Positions 48,681 through 57,827 of a stretch of 64,000 nucleotides of DNA are shown piece by piece. Source of the stretch: Sphaerospermopsis torques-reginae ITEP-024 (GTDB lineage Bacteria > Cyanobacteriota > Cyanobacteriia > Cyanobacteriales > Nostocaceae); the NCBI RefSeq assembly GCF_019598945.1, contig NZ_CP080598.1:2480001-2544000 (forward strand), read 5' to 3'. The translations under genes were made by a program, and so were the position numbers. Positions within the stretch are counted from its first letter, which is position 1; every line of letters starts with the position of its first letter. Under the pieces are notes generated by a model. The model was given only the letters and a program-made list of their open reading frames with translations, ran no database searches and was not told the DNA's origin.

Positions 48681-49123
48681 TTTGTCTGAATCAGGATGTC
48701 CAGGATTTGAGGATGTACAGGATGTGGTTGATGAATTGTTTTTGGGTGATGAAAGTTGTGTTTGTCTGAATCAGGATATCCAGGATTTTAGGATGTAGAG
48801 GATGTGGTTGATGAGTTGTTTGTGGGTGATGAAAGTTGTGTTTGTCTGAATCAGGATATCCAGGATTTTAGGATGTAGAGGATGTGGTTGATGAGTTGTT
48901 TGTGGGTGATGAAAGTTGTGTTTGTCTGAATCAGGATATCCAGGATTTTAGGATGTAGAGGATGTGGTTGATGAGTTGTTTGTGGGTGATGAAAGTTGTG
49001 TTTGTCTGAATCAGGATATCCAGGATTTTAGGATGTAGAGGATGTGGTTGATGAGTTGTTTGTGGGTGATGAAAGTTGTGTTTGTCTGAATCAGGATATC
49101 CAGGATTTTAGGATGTAGAGGAT
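48681..49123 (+). repeat. Tandem array of an 80-bp repeat, 5.5 copies
   Basis: Copies begin at 48681, 48761, 48841, 48921, 49001 and 49081 (partial), each with TTTGTCTGAATCAGGATATC. The middle four are identical; the first has a few differences. Each unit has a GATGTAGAGGATGTGGTTGA middle. The exact identity points to recent expansion. No unique spacers, so this is not CRISPR. Confidence 0.95.
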
Positions 49124-49225
49124 GGGTAATTGATAATTAATTTGCAAGATCCTGTAAACTCATCATATAAATAATATCATCAGATCATCAAACAACATAT
49201 TCAAAATATCCCAACTTCTGAAAAC
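49117..49225 (+). repeat. Direct repeat of about 105 bp, copy 1
   Basis: It starts AGGATGGGTAATTGATAATT and ends near AAAATATCCCAACTTC. A close copy is at 50066-50166, on the other side of the DUF29 gene, so the two flank a segment of about 0.95 kb. Confidence 0.85.
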
Positions 49226-49230
49226 CCCAA

Positions 49231-49467
49231 CTTCTCAAAAACCATCATTAAATAACATCCTGTACATCCTTTAATCCTGGATATCCTGATTCAGACAAAA
49301 AAATCTCAACTTCTCAAAAACCATCATTAAATAACATCCTGTACATCCTTAAATCCTGGACATCTTGATTCTGACAAAAAAATTCCAACTTCCCAAAAAT
49401 CAATCTTTCAATTACATCCTATAAATCCTCAAATCCTGGATATCCTGATTCAGACAAAAAATGTTAA
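49231..49467 (-). repeat. Tandem array of a 79-bp repeat in opposite orientation, 3 copies
   Basis: Units begin at 49231, 49310 and 49389 and contain TCCTGGATATCCTGATTCAG, the reverse complement of the core of the 80-bp array at 48681-49123. The unit ends differ from the first array. The two arrays face each other across about 110 bases. Confidence 0.88.
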
Positions 49468-49498
49468 AATTACTGTATATTGTATTTAAGGTTCAGGT

Positions 49499-49996
49499 AT
49501 GACAAACAAGACATTATTAACTATTCAACTTAACCTGTATGAAGAAGATTATTATTTGTGGATAGAAACTACTCTCAAACAAATACAAAATCAAGATATT
49601 GAAAATTTAGATTGGCAACATTTAGCAGAAGAGATTGAAGCATTGGGAATTGAACAAAGACGAAAAGTAGAAAGTTACCTGAAGCAATTATTAATTCATC
49701 TTCTGCTGTATTGTTAATTATTAATTCATCTTCTGCTGTATTGTTATTGGGAAAGTGAAAGAGAATTTTGTCAACGGGGGTGGAAAAATGAAATTGCTAA
49801 TTTTCGAGATGAGTTAGAATTTTCTTGTCGTTCTAAAACCCTATATAATTATTTTTTGGGTTGTTTAGATTCCGTTTATCTCAAAGCGAGAAAACAAGCG
49901 ATTCAAAAAACAGGTTTACCCAGTGCAACTTTTCCTGAACAATGTCCCTTTACTCCTGAAGAAATTTTAAATAGTGATTATTTTCCTGATGTTTGA
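49499..49996 (+). pseudogene. DUF29 family gene, broken by a 30-bp tandem duplication
   Basis: DUF29 proteins are about 150 residues, of unknown function, and multi-copy in cyanobacteria. From ATG 49499 the frame gives LYEEDYYLWIETTLKQIQNQ, DIENLDWQHLAEEIEALG and LKQLLIHLLLYC, then TAA. Thirty bases (TTATTAATTCATCTTCTGCT and ten more) are repeated exactly once, so the stop arises at the junction where Tyr (TAT) became TAA. After the second copy the same frame continues YWESEREFCQRGWKNEIANF to TGA at 49994-49996. Removing one repeat unit restores an uninterrupted gene of about 155 codons. Confidence 0.88.
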
Positions 49997-50027
49997 CATA
50001 GTAAACGCAGATAAACGCGGATTTTAT

Positions 50028-50072
50028 TTGTCTGAATCAGGATTTCCAGGATTAAAGGATTTTCAGGATGGG
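50028..50072 (+). repeat. Single copy of the TGTCTGAATCAGGAT repeat core
   Basis: TTTGTCTGAATCAGGATTTCC and the GGATTAAAGGATTTTCAGGAT that follows are a solo copy of the core found in both arrays at 48.7-49.5 kb. It leads directly into copy 2 of the 105-bp direct repeat. Confidence 0.8.
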
Positions 50073-50166
50073 TAATTGATAATTAATTGGCAAGATGCTG
50101 TAAACTAATCATATAAATAATATCATCATATCATCAAACAACATCTTCAAAATATCCCAACTTCAG
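50066..50166 (+). repeat. Direct repeat of about 105 bp, copy 2
   Basis: Near-identical to 49117-49225 with scattered base changes. It sits ahead of the xdhC-type gene. Confidence 0.85.
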
Positions 50167-50254
50167 AAAATCCCAAACCAGCACCAATAATGGCAACTTT
50201 TTCTATCAATCTTCTATTCATGATATTTTTTTAATCAAAGGATTCTCAACTAAT

Positions 50255-51073
50255 ATGAAAGAGATAAATTCTATTATTACATCATTTGTAGAAAATAAAC
50301 ATAATAACGAAGAATTATTTCTCGCAACTGTTGTCAATGTTCAAGGTTCTACCTATCGTCAACCGGGTGCGCGAATGTTGATGACAACATCAGGTAAAAT
50401 AGTGGGAACTATTAGCGGTGGTTGTTTAGAAAATGATGTCATTGAACATACTCGCTTAATGACAGATGAAAAAGCAAAGATCGTTACTTATGATACCAAT
50501 GCTGAAGAAGATATTATTTGGGGTTTTGGTTTAGGTTGTAATGGTGTGGTAGATATTTTAATTGAGCGTATTTATCACGATGATCCTTTGAATCCTTTGG
50601 GTTTTATTCATCAATGTTTATTTAATCAAAAAACAGGAATTATTGCTACTGTTTTTAGTGTTTCTGGTAATATTAATGTTTCTTTGGGAGCGCATTTCAC
50701 AATTAATTCTGATGGTTTGGTAAATAGTAATATTGCTGAATCTGTGATCAATAATGCTTTAGTTAAAGATGCAGAATTAGTATTAAAAAATCAATGTTCT
50801 ATTTTTCATAAATATCAACTTTCTTCAGGTGAAGTGAGTGTTTTTATTGAGTTGATTCAACCACCACCAAATTTAATTATTTTTGGTGCTGGCCGTGATG
50901 CAATTCCATTAGCGGAGTTTGCTAAATCTTTAGGTTGGAAAGTGACAATTTTTGATTGTCGTGCTTTAGAAATAACTAAAGAACGTTTTAGCATGGCTGA
51001 TGAAATTATTCTCACTCATCAACTCGTATGGGTTCACCAAAACAATTGTTATCCTATCAAGGAGAAAGTTTAG
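50255..51073 (+). pseudogene. XdhC/CoxI-family maturation factor, C-terminally truncated
   Basis: XdhC-type proteins insert the sulfurated molybdenum cofactor into molybdenum hydroxylases. The N-terminal domain is intact (ATVVNVQGSTYRQPGARMLM, GTISGGCLENDVIEHTR, GFGLGCNGVVDILIE). The Rossmann-like C-terminal domain begins (NLIIFGAGRDAIPLAEFAKS, VTIFDCRAL) but breaks off after MADEIILTH near 51017. The remaining 17 codons are mocA sequence read out of frame. Normal proteins are about 340-380 residues, so about 100 are missing. The damage is shared with the next gene, which starts inside this frame, and a single deletion explains both. Confidence 0.78.
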
Positions 51074-51579
51074 TTAACAAAACTATAAAACAGGCGATCG
51101 CCTCAGTTTGTCATCCTGTAATATTAGTATTGGGAGCAAATTCACCAAGTATACTTTCTCAACTTGATCAAATTCAACAACCTAATCTTATAATAGTTGA
51201 AAATCCAGATTGGCAGTTAGGAATGAGTTCTTCTATTTGTTGGGGAATGACTGCACTTCTAGATAATTATCCTACAATAGAAGCGGTAGTAATTACTGTT
51301 TGTGATCAACCTTTTTTAAATGCGGAAATCATTAATAATTTAGTGGAATCATATCATTCTACCAATCAACAAATTATTGCTTGTGAATATGCAGATACAT
51401 TAGGAGTACCTGTTTTATTTAGTAGAAAATACTTTTCAGAATTAGCTAATTTAACTCAGGATATGGGTGCAAAAAAACTAATTAAAATCTATAAAAATGA
51501 TGTTTTTAGTATTCGCTTTCCTTTAGGTGCAATTGATATTGATACACCACAAAATTATCAAAAACTTCTGGAAAATTGA
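51028..51579 (+). pseudogene. MocA-like cytidylyltransferase, N-terminally truncated
   Basis: The 183 codons begin at the Met of the STRMGSPKQLL motif, inside what is normally the nucleotide-binding signature LAAG-x-S-x-RMG. The glycine-rich start (about 15-20 residues) is gone. The rest is intact: VVITVCDQPFLNAEIINNL, PVLFSRKYFSEL and GAIDIDTPQNYQKL. MocA adds CMP to the molybdopterin cofactor used by this enzyme class. With the nucleotide-binding loop missing it is unlikely to work. The bases just before the ATG (TCAACTCGT) still encode S-T-R in this frame, which places the deletion junction at about 51018-51022. Confidence 0.75.
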
Positions 51580-51652
51580 ATTGGAAAATTGTCAGCATTC
51601 AGCAGTCAGCAAGACATACTGAAATGCTTCACTCCACTCCGCTATCCTGCGT

Positions 51653-54529
51653 TTAGGATGACTCTGAACTTTCTTGGAAAAATTTCTTGAGGATAGTAAT
51701 ACTGTGTTCTCCATCATCAGTAGTAGCTGTCATCAGATAATTAAATAATCTATCTGAAAATGGAACACGCAAATGGAAAGTACCATCAGAGTGGAGTTGA
51801 ATTTTATGACCATCAATAGTCACAGTTGCACCTGGTTCTGTTGAACCATGAATAACTAATTCTGTATCTGCTACAAACCAAAAGTCTGTACCAGGACGAC
51901 TGAAAATACGAATTTTACTAGAACGAGCTAGGCACAACCAATCATTATTATTGGTAACATAACCAATTTCAGTCATATAGTCACGATTGCTTGTGGGAAT
52001 GGCTACATAACAATCACAAATTACTTCCTCACATTCATACTGCTGGACCAGTTGAGGAAATTGATAACTGAGATCAATATCCGTCGCATCATAAAGTCGC
52101 ACTGCCAAAATAGTACCGCCTATTTTTCGTGCTGCTTCTTTTTGAGTTTCCGAAACATACCAAGAAACATAAGCCCACTGGGGAGTGCGAGGTGTGAAGA
52201 CAATGCTACTTTCTCCACTTATATCTGACAAACTAACAATTTCTGTGGTGTAAGTTTGCGCTTTTGAATCTGATGAGGAATCTTCTACAATATTCTCATC
52301 ACTAGCTATGTTTGCTGTATCTGCATCTATCTCCAAGGCTGGATGATTAATAGTTTCTTCTGCCAAATCAGCCTTGATTTCAGCCTGATTTGCTAAGGTA
52401 TTAAATGCTTCCTCTAACTCATTTGATAAATCAGATAGTGATTTTTTGATTTCATCTGTTATTGGAACTAAATCTGAACCTTCTGCTTCTGGTTTTAAGT
52501 CTAATAATTCTGATAGAGAAGTTAGAGAAGTTATAGATTCTGGATCAGAATTTGTTGTCGAAACAGGCGACAATTCCAATAGGGAAGTGTTAGAATCAGC
52601 ATCCTCTGAATTTGCGGTAACACCCAGTGCTTCTGATAGGGAAATATTGGATTCTTGAGCAGACAATTCTGTGATATCATCTAATAATTCTGATAGGGAA
52701 ATGGTGGAATTTTCCACAGGTGAATTTGCGGTAATACCAAGTGCTTCTGACAGAGAAATGCTGGCTTCTTTTGCAGATGATTCTGTGATATCATCTAATA
52801 ATTCTGATAGGGAAATGGTGGAATTTTCCACAGGTGAACTTGCGGTAACACCCAGTGCTGCTGATAGGGGAATATTGGATTCTTGAGCAGATGATTCGGC
52901 TGGTTCTTCTAGTAATTCCAATAGAGAACTGGTTAACTCATCTGTTGGTAATTGTAAATTATTAAATGCCGTTTCTGGAAGATTTGTAACTGCGGGATAG
53001 GGAGTATTCACAACAGCTACTGGTGCTTCTGTATCCCATACCACTTCGCCACAATCTAAAGCAAATTTTTTATCTGTAACAGGTTTTGTTACCTTTGTTG
53101 TTGTGTTTGTGGATTTTGCCGTTACTATGTTTAAACTACCAGTTAAGGTTTCTGATTCAGTGACAGTGGAATTGTTTTCTGGCTGGGAGATGATTGAGTT
53201 TGTGTTTTGATGAGATTGTGATGTACCGTTAGTGAGTGTGGTGTGATTAACCGGGGTAGTAGTGCTGTATTCGTCAGGTATTGTGAGTATGGTTTCGGTA
53301 GTTGATGCACTACCATTTGATGTTTCTAATGAAGATATTTGTTTCTTTGCTGATTGTTGTTTTCTCTTTAACCACCAGGCAAAAAAGCCTCCTAAACCAA
53401 CAATTGGTAATAAAGAAAAAACAATCAAAAATCCTGCATTTCTATTTGCCAAAGGATTGACAAACTGCTGATTCCCGGAATTATTTGTAGTAGGTAAAGA
53501 TTCTGTTTGGAAAGAATTGACTACATTAGGATTTTCAGAGGATACAGTAGTATCTACAGTATCTACAGATTGAGCCGCTGGTGTGGAATTGGTTGCAGTT
53601 TCTAAAGTAAAACTTTGTAATGCACTGGCAGCGATCGCAGATGCTTCTGCATCTCTAGCTGTTGCGATCGCTTTCTTTCCTACAGATGCGGTAGTAAAAC
53701 CCAAAAAACTAGCTACTGCCGGGCTAGGATTTTGCTTGTAAACATAAACCAAAGGCTGGGAAAAGGGATATTGAGATTCATCCGCTGTAAATCCCTGGAT
53801 TTTGAGAGTTCGCACATTTGGTAATTTTGATACCTGATTAGCTCTCGCATAACTAATACCATCAGTGCCTAATTCTTTGACAATAAGGGCAGTTTTATCT
53901 TCAGCTATTTGTGTAGCGTTAGCACCAGTCCCAAATTCAGCAGATTTAAAGACGGGATAATTGCGAAAAGAATTACGAATATCGCCATTTAGGGGGCGAT
54001 CAATAAACCGAATTTTACCAGGTGCGCCTCCTAGTTCTGACCAATCAGTAATTTCACCCCGAAAAATCTTGGCAAATTCTTCAATAGTCAAACCACCCTG
54101 GAAAGGATTGTTTGCACCAACAATAATAGCAATTTTTTCTCTGTGTAAGCGAATTTGTTCTAAACCTTGGGATTTTTCTTCTGGGGTTAGCCCACGAGCG
54201 ATCGCTGCTATATCAATTTCACCATCTAGCAACGCTTTGAGTGCCGCATCAGTACCATTAACTCTAATTTCTACCTCTGTACCAGAAAACTGTTTCTCAA
54301 AGCTATCTTTTAGACTTTGGTTGATCATTACCAAACTCATTGAGCCATCAATCCGCACTTTAGTGCCATTTTCTACTGTTTGCGGTAATGGGAAAGTAGA
54401 AACATCAGTTGTTGATTCTGCTAGTACAGGCACTGATACCAAGACATTTGCTGCCAGTGGGGTGGTAGCTAAGGCCAGTGATAAGGCCAGATTAAGGATT
54501 ATACTATCGTTTTTCTCTTGTTTCCACAT
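51653..54529 (-). CDS. PstS-like periplasmic domain, membrane segment and DUF4912 domain
   Basis: I start at ATG 54529 (MWKQEKNDSIILNLALSLAL, a signal or anchor); the open frame upstream begins only with TTG. This gives 958 residues. Residues about 45-300 are a phosphate-binding-protein-like domain (TKVRIDGSMSLVMINQSLKD, GEIDIAAIARGLTPEEK, IFRGEITDWSELGG). One membrane span lies at about 368-390 (FLIVFSLLPIVGLGGFFAWW, then KRKQQ). A long Ser/Thr-rich region follows, containing three repeats of 39 residues (NSTISLSELLDDITE type, about 536-655). The end, from about 783, is a DUF4912 domain (TPRTPQWAYVSWYVSETQKE, ICDCYVAIP, FWFVADTELVIHGSTEPGA). This suggests an outside sensor joined to an inside domain of unknown role. 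Confidence 0.8.
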   Translation of the reverse strand: MWKQEKNDSIILNLALSLALATTPLAANVLVSVPVLAESTTDVSTFPLPQTVENGTKVRIDGSMSLVMINQSLKDSFEKQFSGTEVEIRVNGTDAALKALLDGEIDIAAIARGLTPEEKSQGLEQIRLHREKIAIIVGANNPFQGGLTIEEFAKIFRGEITDWSELGGAPGKIRFIDRPLNGDIRNSFRNYPVFKSAEFGTGANATQIAEDKTALIVKELGTDGISYARANQVSKLPNVRTLKIQGFTADESQYPFSQPLVYVYKQNPSPAVASFLGFTTASVGKKAIATARDAEASAIAASALQSFTLETATNSTPAAQSVDTVDTTVSSENPNVVNSFQTESLPTTNNSGNQQFVNPLANRNAGFLIVFSLLPIVGLGGFFAWWLKRKQQSAKKQISSLETSNGSASTTETILTIPDEYSTTTPVNHTTLTNGTSQSHQNTNSIISQPENNSTVTESETLTGSLNIVTAKSTNTTTKVTKPVTDKKFALDCGEVVWDTEAPVAVVNTPYPAVTNLPETAFNNLQLPTDELTSSLLELLEEPAESSAQESNIPLSAALGVTASSPVENSTISLSELLDDITESSAKEASISLSEALGITANSPVENSTISLSELLDDITELSAQESNISLSEALGVTANSEDADSNTSLLELSPVSTTNSDPESITSLTSLSELLDLKPEAEGSDLVPITDEIKKSLSDLSNELEEAFNTLANQAEIKADLAEETINHPALEIDADTANIASDENIVEDSSSDSKAQTYTTEIVSLSDISGESSIVFTPRTPQWAYVSWYVSETQKEAARKIGGTILAVRLYDATDIDLSYQFPQLVQQYECEEVICDCYVAIPTSNRDYMTEIGYVTNNNDWLCLARSSKIRIFSRPGTDFWFVADTELVIHGSTEPGATVTIDGHKIQLHSDGTFHLRVPFSDRLFNYLMTATTDDGEHSITILKKFFQESSESS

Positions 54530-54980
54530 ACACACTTTATCAAGGTAAAATAAATAATCAAGCAGTCCAGTTATCAAAAAACGGTTTTTGAGGAGACGGG
54601 CTAATTATACATCCTTATTATCTTTATCCCCAGTAACTTCAGTTACCTAAAAAATTCTATTAAACTAAATACTACTGTGTGACTATTGTTGATTTTGGGA
54701 AATATTGCCCATCACAGCTTAAACCCAAAATAACTCAGGCTTTCATGGAAAGGGGTTTAGCACTGCTAAACCCCTACTATAGCCGTATACAGAGTAGTTA
54801 GGACATTTATTGTTAGCGCAGCAGGGTTTTACTCCAGCCTCTTGCCTTCGTTAACTTGCTGATATAGCGTTTCCCAGTCTAATGAAGTACACACCAATTT
54901 ATTCCCTGTTCCCTGTTCCCTAAAACACAAAAACTTTGTACCTCACTAGCATGGGAATAGCTATATATGCTTTTCTAAAT
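54530..54980. other. Gap with a small palindrome and a MITE
   Basis: No gene is visible. The first part upstream of the PstS-like gene should hold its promoter. It contains the palindrome AGGGGTTTAGCA-C-TGCTAAACCCCT (54751-54775), which runs into ACTATAG, and the MITE at 54861-54968. Confidence 0.6.
54861..54968 (+). mobile_element. MITE with TATAGCGTTTCCC ends and STRR core, copy 1
   Basis: The left end reads TATAGCGTTTCCCAGTCTAA, then TGAAGTACAC; the right end is TTGTACCTCACTAGCATGGG, then AATAGCTATATA, its imperfect complement. The core is three TTCCCTG heptamers. The same element lies inverted at 60373-60491 with a different heptamer in its core. Confidence 0.75.
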
Positions 54981-56912
54981 TTATTTTGTTTGTAGAAATT
55001 TGTCCATTTTCGCAGTTTCTTTTTTCTCCTCTGTTTTCTCTGAGGCAGATAATAAAGAGGTGTCAATCAAAGGTAAGATAATTTTCACAGTTGTACCTTG
55101 GTGTAAACCCAAACTCTCAAGGGTAATTTTTCCCCCCATGAGTTCGATTAAGTTACGGGAAATTGCTAATCCTAGTCCAGTACCTTCAAACTTGCGTGTA
55201 GTTGTTCCATCCACCATGACAAAGGGATGAAATAATTTATGTTGTTGGTCTGGATCAATACCTATACCTGTATCTTGCACCGCAACAATAACATGAGATT
55301 TACCACTTTGCTGCTGAATCTTGGTACTGATGATAATGCTACCTTTATCGGTGAATTTTGTCGCATTACCAATAATATTAATTAGCACTTGTTTGAGTTT
55401 AACCTCATCTGCCTTAACTGGAATGATTTCATTACCTATATCACATTTTAATTGCAGTCCCTTTTGTTGGATATTCACTGATTGTAAATTAATTACTTCT
55501 AATAATAATTGACGCAATTCTAAAGGAGTAATTACTACCGATAGTTTGCCTGCTTCAATTTTAGAAATATCGAGTAAATCATTAATAATACCTAATAAAT
55601 GAATAGCTGTATCATCGGCTCGCTTGAGAAATTCTAATTCTTCTTCTCGATCATCACATAAACCATCTCTCACTAAACGCACACAGTTAATAATAATATT
55701 CAATGGATTCCGCAATTCATGGGAAGTTGTGGCTAAAAACTGACTTTTAACAACATTAGCTGATTTGGCTTCTTTCCAAGCTATTTCTAATTCTTCCGCC
55801 CATGCTTTGAGTCGTTCTACCATTTGATCTAATGCTTGAGCAAGTTGATTAAATTCCTTAATTTTAAAGTTACGGGGTATGGGTTGTACGGCATGGTGAC
55901 TATGAATATTTAAAGCGTAATCTCTGAGTTCTTCCACAGGACCTGCTAAATAGGGTGCTAAATAGAAAGATGCTAACAAACTCGCACCTATTAAACCAAC
56001 TGTTAAGACAATAAGAATAAGTTTGATTTCATCTAAACCTAGCAGTGCATCTTGAACACTAACGACAGCTAAAATAATCCATTTTTGTTGTTGCTGTTGT
56101 GTAATAGGATTAGGAATTGCTGTATACCCTGCAACTGATTCATTACCGTCGCTAAAATTAAAATTTAGGGAATCATTATTTCCCTTAATGGCATTTTTAA
56201 TTACAGTTTGTAGTTGTTGAGAGTCTGAGTATTTTTTAATATTAGTTCCTATTGTTTCCGGTGATGGATGTGCCAAAATATTCCCATCTTCAGTGATAAC
56301 TACCAAAGAACCGATTAAAGAACCTTGCTGATTTTCAATTTGTCGGTGCAATGTAGTTTTGATAATTAAGGCGTAAGCTAAATTTCCTCGTTGGTTATAA
56401 ACTGGGGCTGATAAAAGCAATTGTAATTGATTTTCTGGCTCACGTTTGCCAGTTGTTCCTGGTTTCGGTGGGGAAATTAATGTAATTTGGATTTCATCAT
56501 TTGTAAATGACAATGGCTGTTCAATAATGGTCTGATCACCACAGCTACTAGCAATAATCTGATTTTTGCGAGTGTTTTTTTGCAGATGTTTGAGTTGAAT
56601 ACAATCAATCTTATTCGGTAATTGCTGGGCTAATTTGGTGATGAATTTTTCAGCTTGAGTAGCTGAACCTGACTGAATTACTTTTGTCTGACTAGCACTG
56701 AGTAAATTTGTCTTTAATGTGGCGATCGCATCAGTTATTTTTTCACCTTTATTAATAGCACTGTCTGTTAAGTTTTGCCGTGCAGTGTTCAAAAGGCTGG
56801 AACGTGCCTTATTGAGTGCTGCCATTTCCCCAATTAATAAAACTGGGACAAATACCAGCAATATCCTGGTTACTAAAATTCGTCTAAAGGAAGATTGACG
56901 GTACTTAGCCAT
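54981..56912 (-). CDS. Membrane sensor histidine kinase with extracellular sensor and HAMP
   Basis: The ATG at 56912 (MAKYRQSSFRRIL) is chosen over a GTG ten codons upstream because ACGGAGTGAG precedes it; 643 residues. One membrane span lies at about 15-33 (ILVTRILLVFVPVLLIGEM), a second near 298-322 (LILIVLTVGLIGASLLASFY). Between them is a Cache-like sensor region (LAYALIIKTTLHRQIEN, VVITEDGNILAHPSPETIG). HAMP follows. The dimerisation and phosphorylation domain has the His in TTSHELRNPLN, and the ATPase domain has N box INIIGNATKF, G1 DTGIGID and G2 GTGLGLAISRNLI. There is no receiver domain. No regulator gene is adjacent, so its partner is unknown. Confidence 0.92.
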   Translation of the reverse strand: MAKYRQSSFRRILVTRILLVFVPVLLIGEMAALNKARSSLLNTARQNLTDSAINKGEKITDAIATLKTNLLSASQTKVIQSGSATQAEKFITKLAQQLPNKIDCIQLKHLQKNTRKNQIIASSCGDQTIIEQPLSFTNDEIQITLISPPKPGTTGKREPENQLQLLLSAPVYNQRGNLAYALIIKTTLHRQIENQQGSLIGSLVVITEDGNILAHPSPETIGTNIKKYSDSQQLQTVIKNAIKGNNDSLNFNFSDGNESVAGYTAIPNPITQQQQQKWIILAVVSVQDALLGLDEIKLILIVLTVGLIGASLLASFYLAPYLAGPVEELRDYALNIHSHHAVQPIPRNFKIKEFNQLAQALDQMVERLKAWAEELEIAWKEAKSANVVKSQFLATTSHELRNPLNIIINCVRLVRDGLCDDREEELEFLKRADDTAIHLLGIINDLLDISKIEAGKLSVVITPLELRQLLLEVINLQSVNIQQKGLQLKCDIGNEIIPVKADEVKLKQVLINIIGNATKFTDKGSIIISTKIQQQSGKSHVIVAVQDTGIGIDPDQQHKLFHPFVMVDGTTTRKFEGTGLGLAISRNLIELMGGKITLESLGLHQGTTVKIILPLIDTSLLSASEKTEEKKETAKMDKFLQTK

Positions 56913-57263
56913 CGCTTGTCTCACTCCGTATCTGCAAACCACAAGAATAAAAATATGTCATTAGATGGGATAAATGAGACATTTTTGAACGAATATAGGA
57001 GGCATGGAACAGAAGGCAGAAGGCAGAAGACAGAAGGCTATTTTTGTCATGGGAATTTATACCCCGCTGCAACAACTTTTCGCATGAAAAGGCGAGGGGT
57101 TAAACCCAATTGTTTCAATAATGTGATAAAAATCTGATTATAACTTGTTAAAAATATCAAATTGTAATTTTGGAAAAACAAACTAGATATACCAAATTTT
57201 GGAAATGGTATATGTAGTAAAGATGGGTGTGGCATATTGTTATCAAGGTAAAATTGATCAAAC
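56913..57263. other. Gap between the histidine kinase and the ribD-like remnant
   Basis: No supported gene. AAGGCAGAAGGCAGAAGACAGAAGG-type heptamers lie at about 57012-57038, and the rest is A+T-rich. Confidence 0.5.
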
Positions 57264-57617
57264 ATGGTGCAACATCCTCCTCAGTAGTTTTGTCCATGAG
57301 TGCAGATGGCAAGCAAGATAGCTGAGTTTGTGCGCTCGTCTGCTCGGTTTAGCTCAAGGGTTGATCAGGCACACCTGGAAAAACAAATTGCCATCTCTGA
57401 TGCCGTTTTATTTGGTGCGGGTACTCTTTGTGCCTACGGTACAACACTTACTGTCTCGCATCCAACACTGCTGCAACAGAGAAAAACAGAAAATAAATCT
57501 CTCCAGCCGATTCATATAGTGCTTTCAAGTTCTGGAAACCTGAATCCGGATATTAAATTCTTTCCACAACCAGTTCAACCCTGGTTACTGACAACTACAG
57601 CAGGGGCGAATTTTTAG
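57264..57617 (+). pseudogene. RibD C-terminal-type (pyrimidine reductase-like) gene, broken
   Basis: Fragments match the RibD-C reductase family, about 220 residues in cyanobacteria. ATG 57264 gives MVQHPP. Then about seven bases are missing before VVLSMSADGK in another frame (from 57284). CAAG is duplicated (57310-57317), shifting the frame again to IAEFVRSSARFSSRVDQAHL, EKQIAISDAVLFGAGTLCAY, GTTLTVSHPTLLQQR and PQPVQPWLLTTTAGANF. It then ends at TAG 57615-57617, about half way through the expected length. Three independent lesions make it a clear pseudogene. Confidence 0.82.
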
Positions 57618-57675
57618 CAAGGATCATAAGGATGATTAAGTAAGTTATACAAAATAAATTTTATAGTTAGGAGAG

Positions 57676-57784
57676 GGAACTGGTGACTGGTGACTGGTGA
57701 TACAATTTTGGATTTTGGATTTTGGATTTTGGATTGTATTTCATGAATCCAATCTAAAATCTAAAATCTAAAATCTAAAATTCT
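57676..57784. repeat. Two-armed STRR module, copy C, with leading GGTGACT heptamers
   Basis: The module proper is 57701-57784. Its spacer ATTGTATTTCATGAATCCAA and both arms match copy B (27988-28078) almost base for base, with one heptamer fewer in the second arm. Confidence 0.85.
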
Positions 57785-57827
57785 CCTGCCTTCTGCTGTA
57801 ATCAAAATAGATATTCACAACCACACG

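Noticed and set aside
48681-49467. CRISPR array
   Set aside because: Units of about 80 bp repeat head to tail without unique spacers; the only differences are scattered point changes, and no cas gene is near.
51010-51075. Natural xdhC-mocA fusion or programmed frameshift
   Set aside because: The two parts are in different frames and each lacks sequence essential to its own fold at the junction, which fits a deletion rather than a fusion.
53961-54548. 195-residue plus-strand open frame
   Set aside because: It is antisense to the PstS-like domain, whose motifs are clear; no family features.
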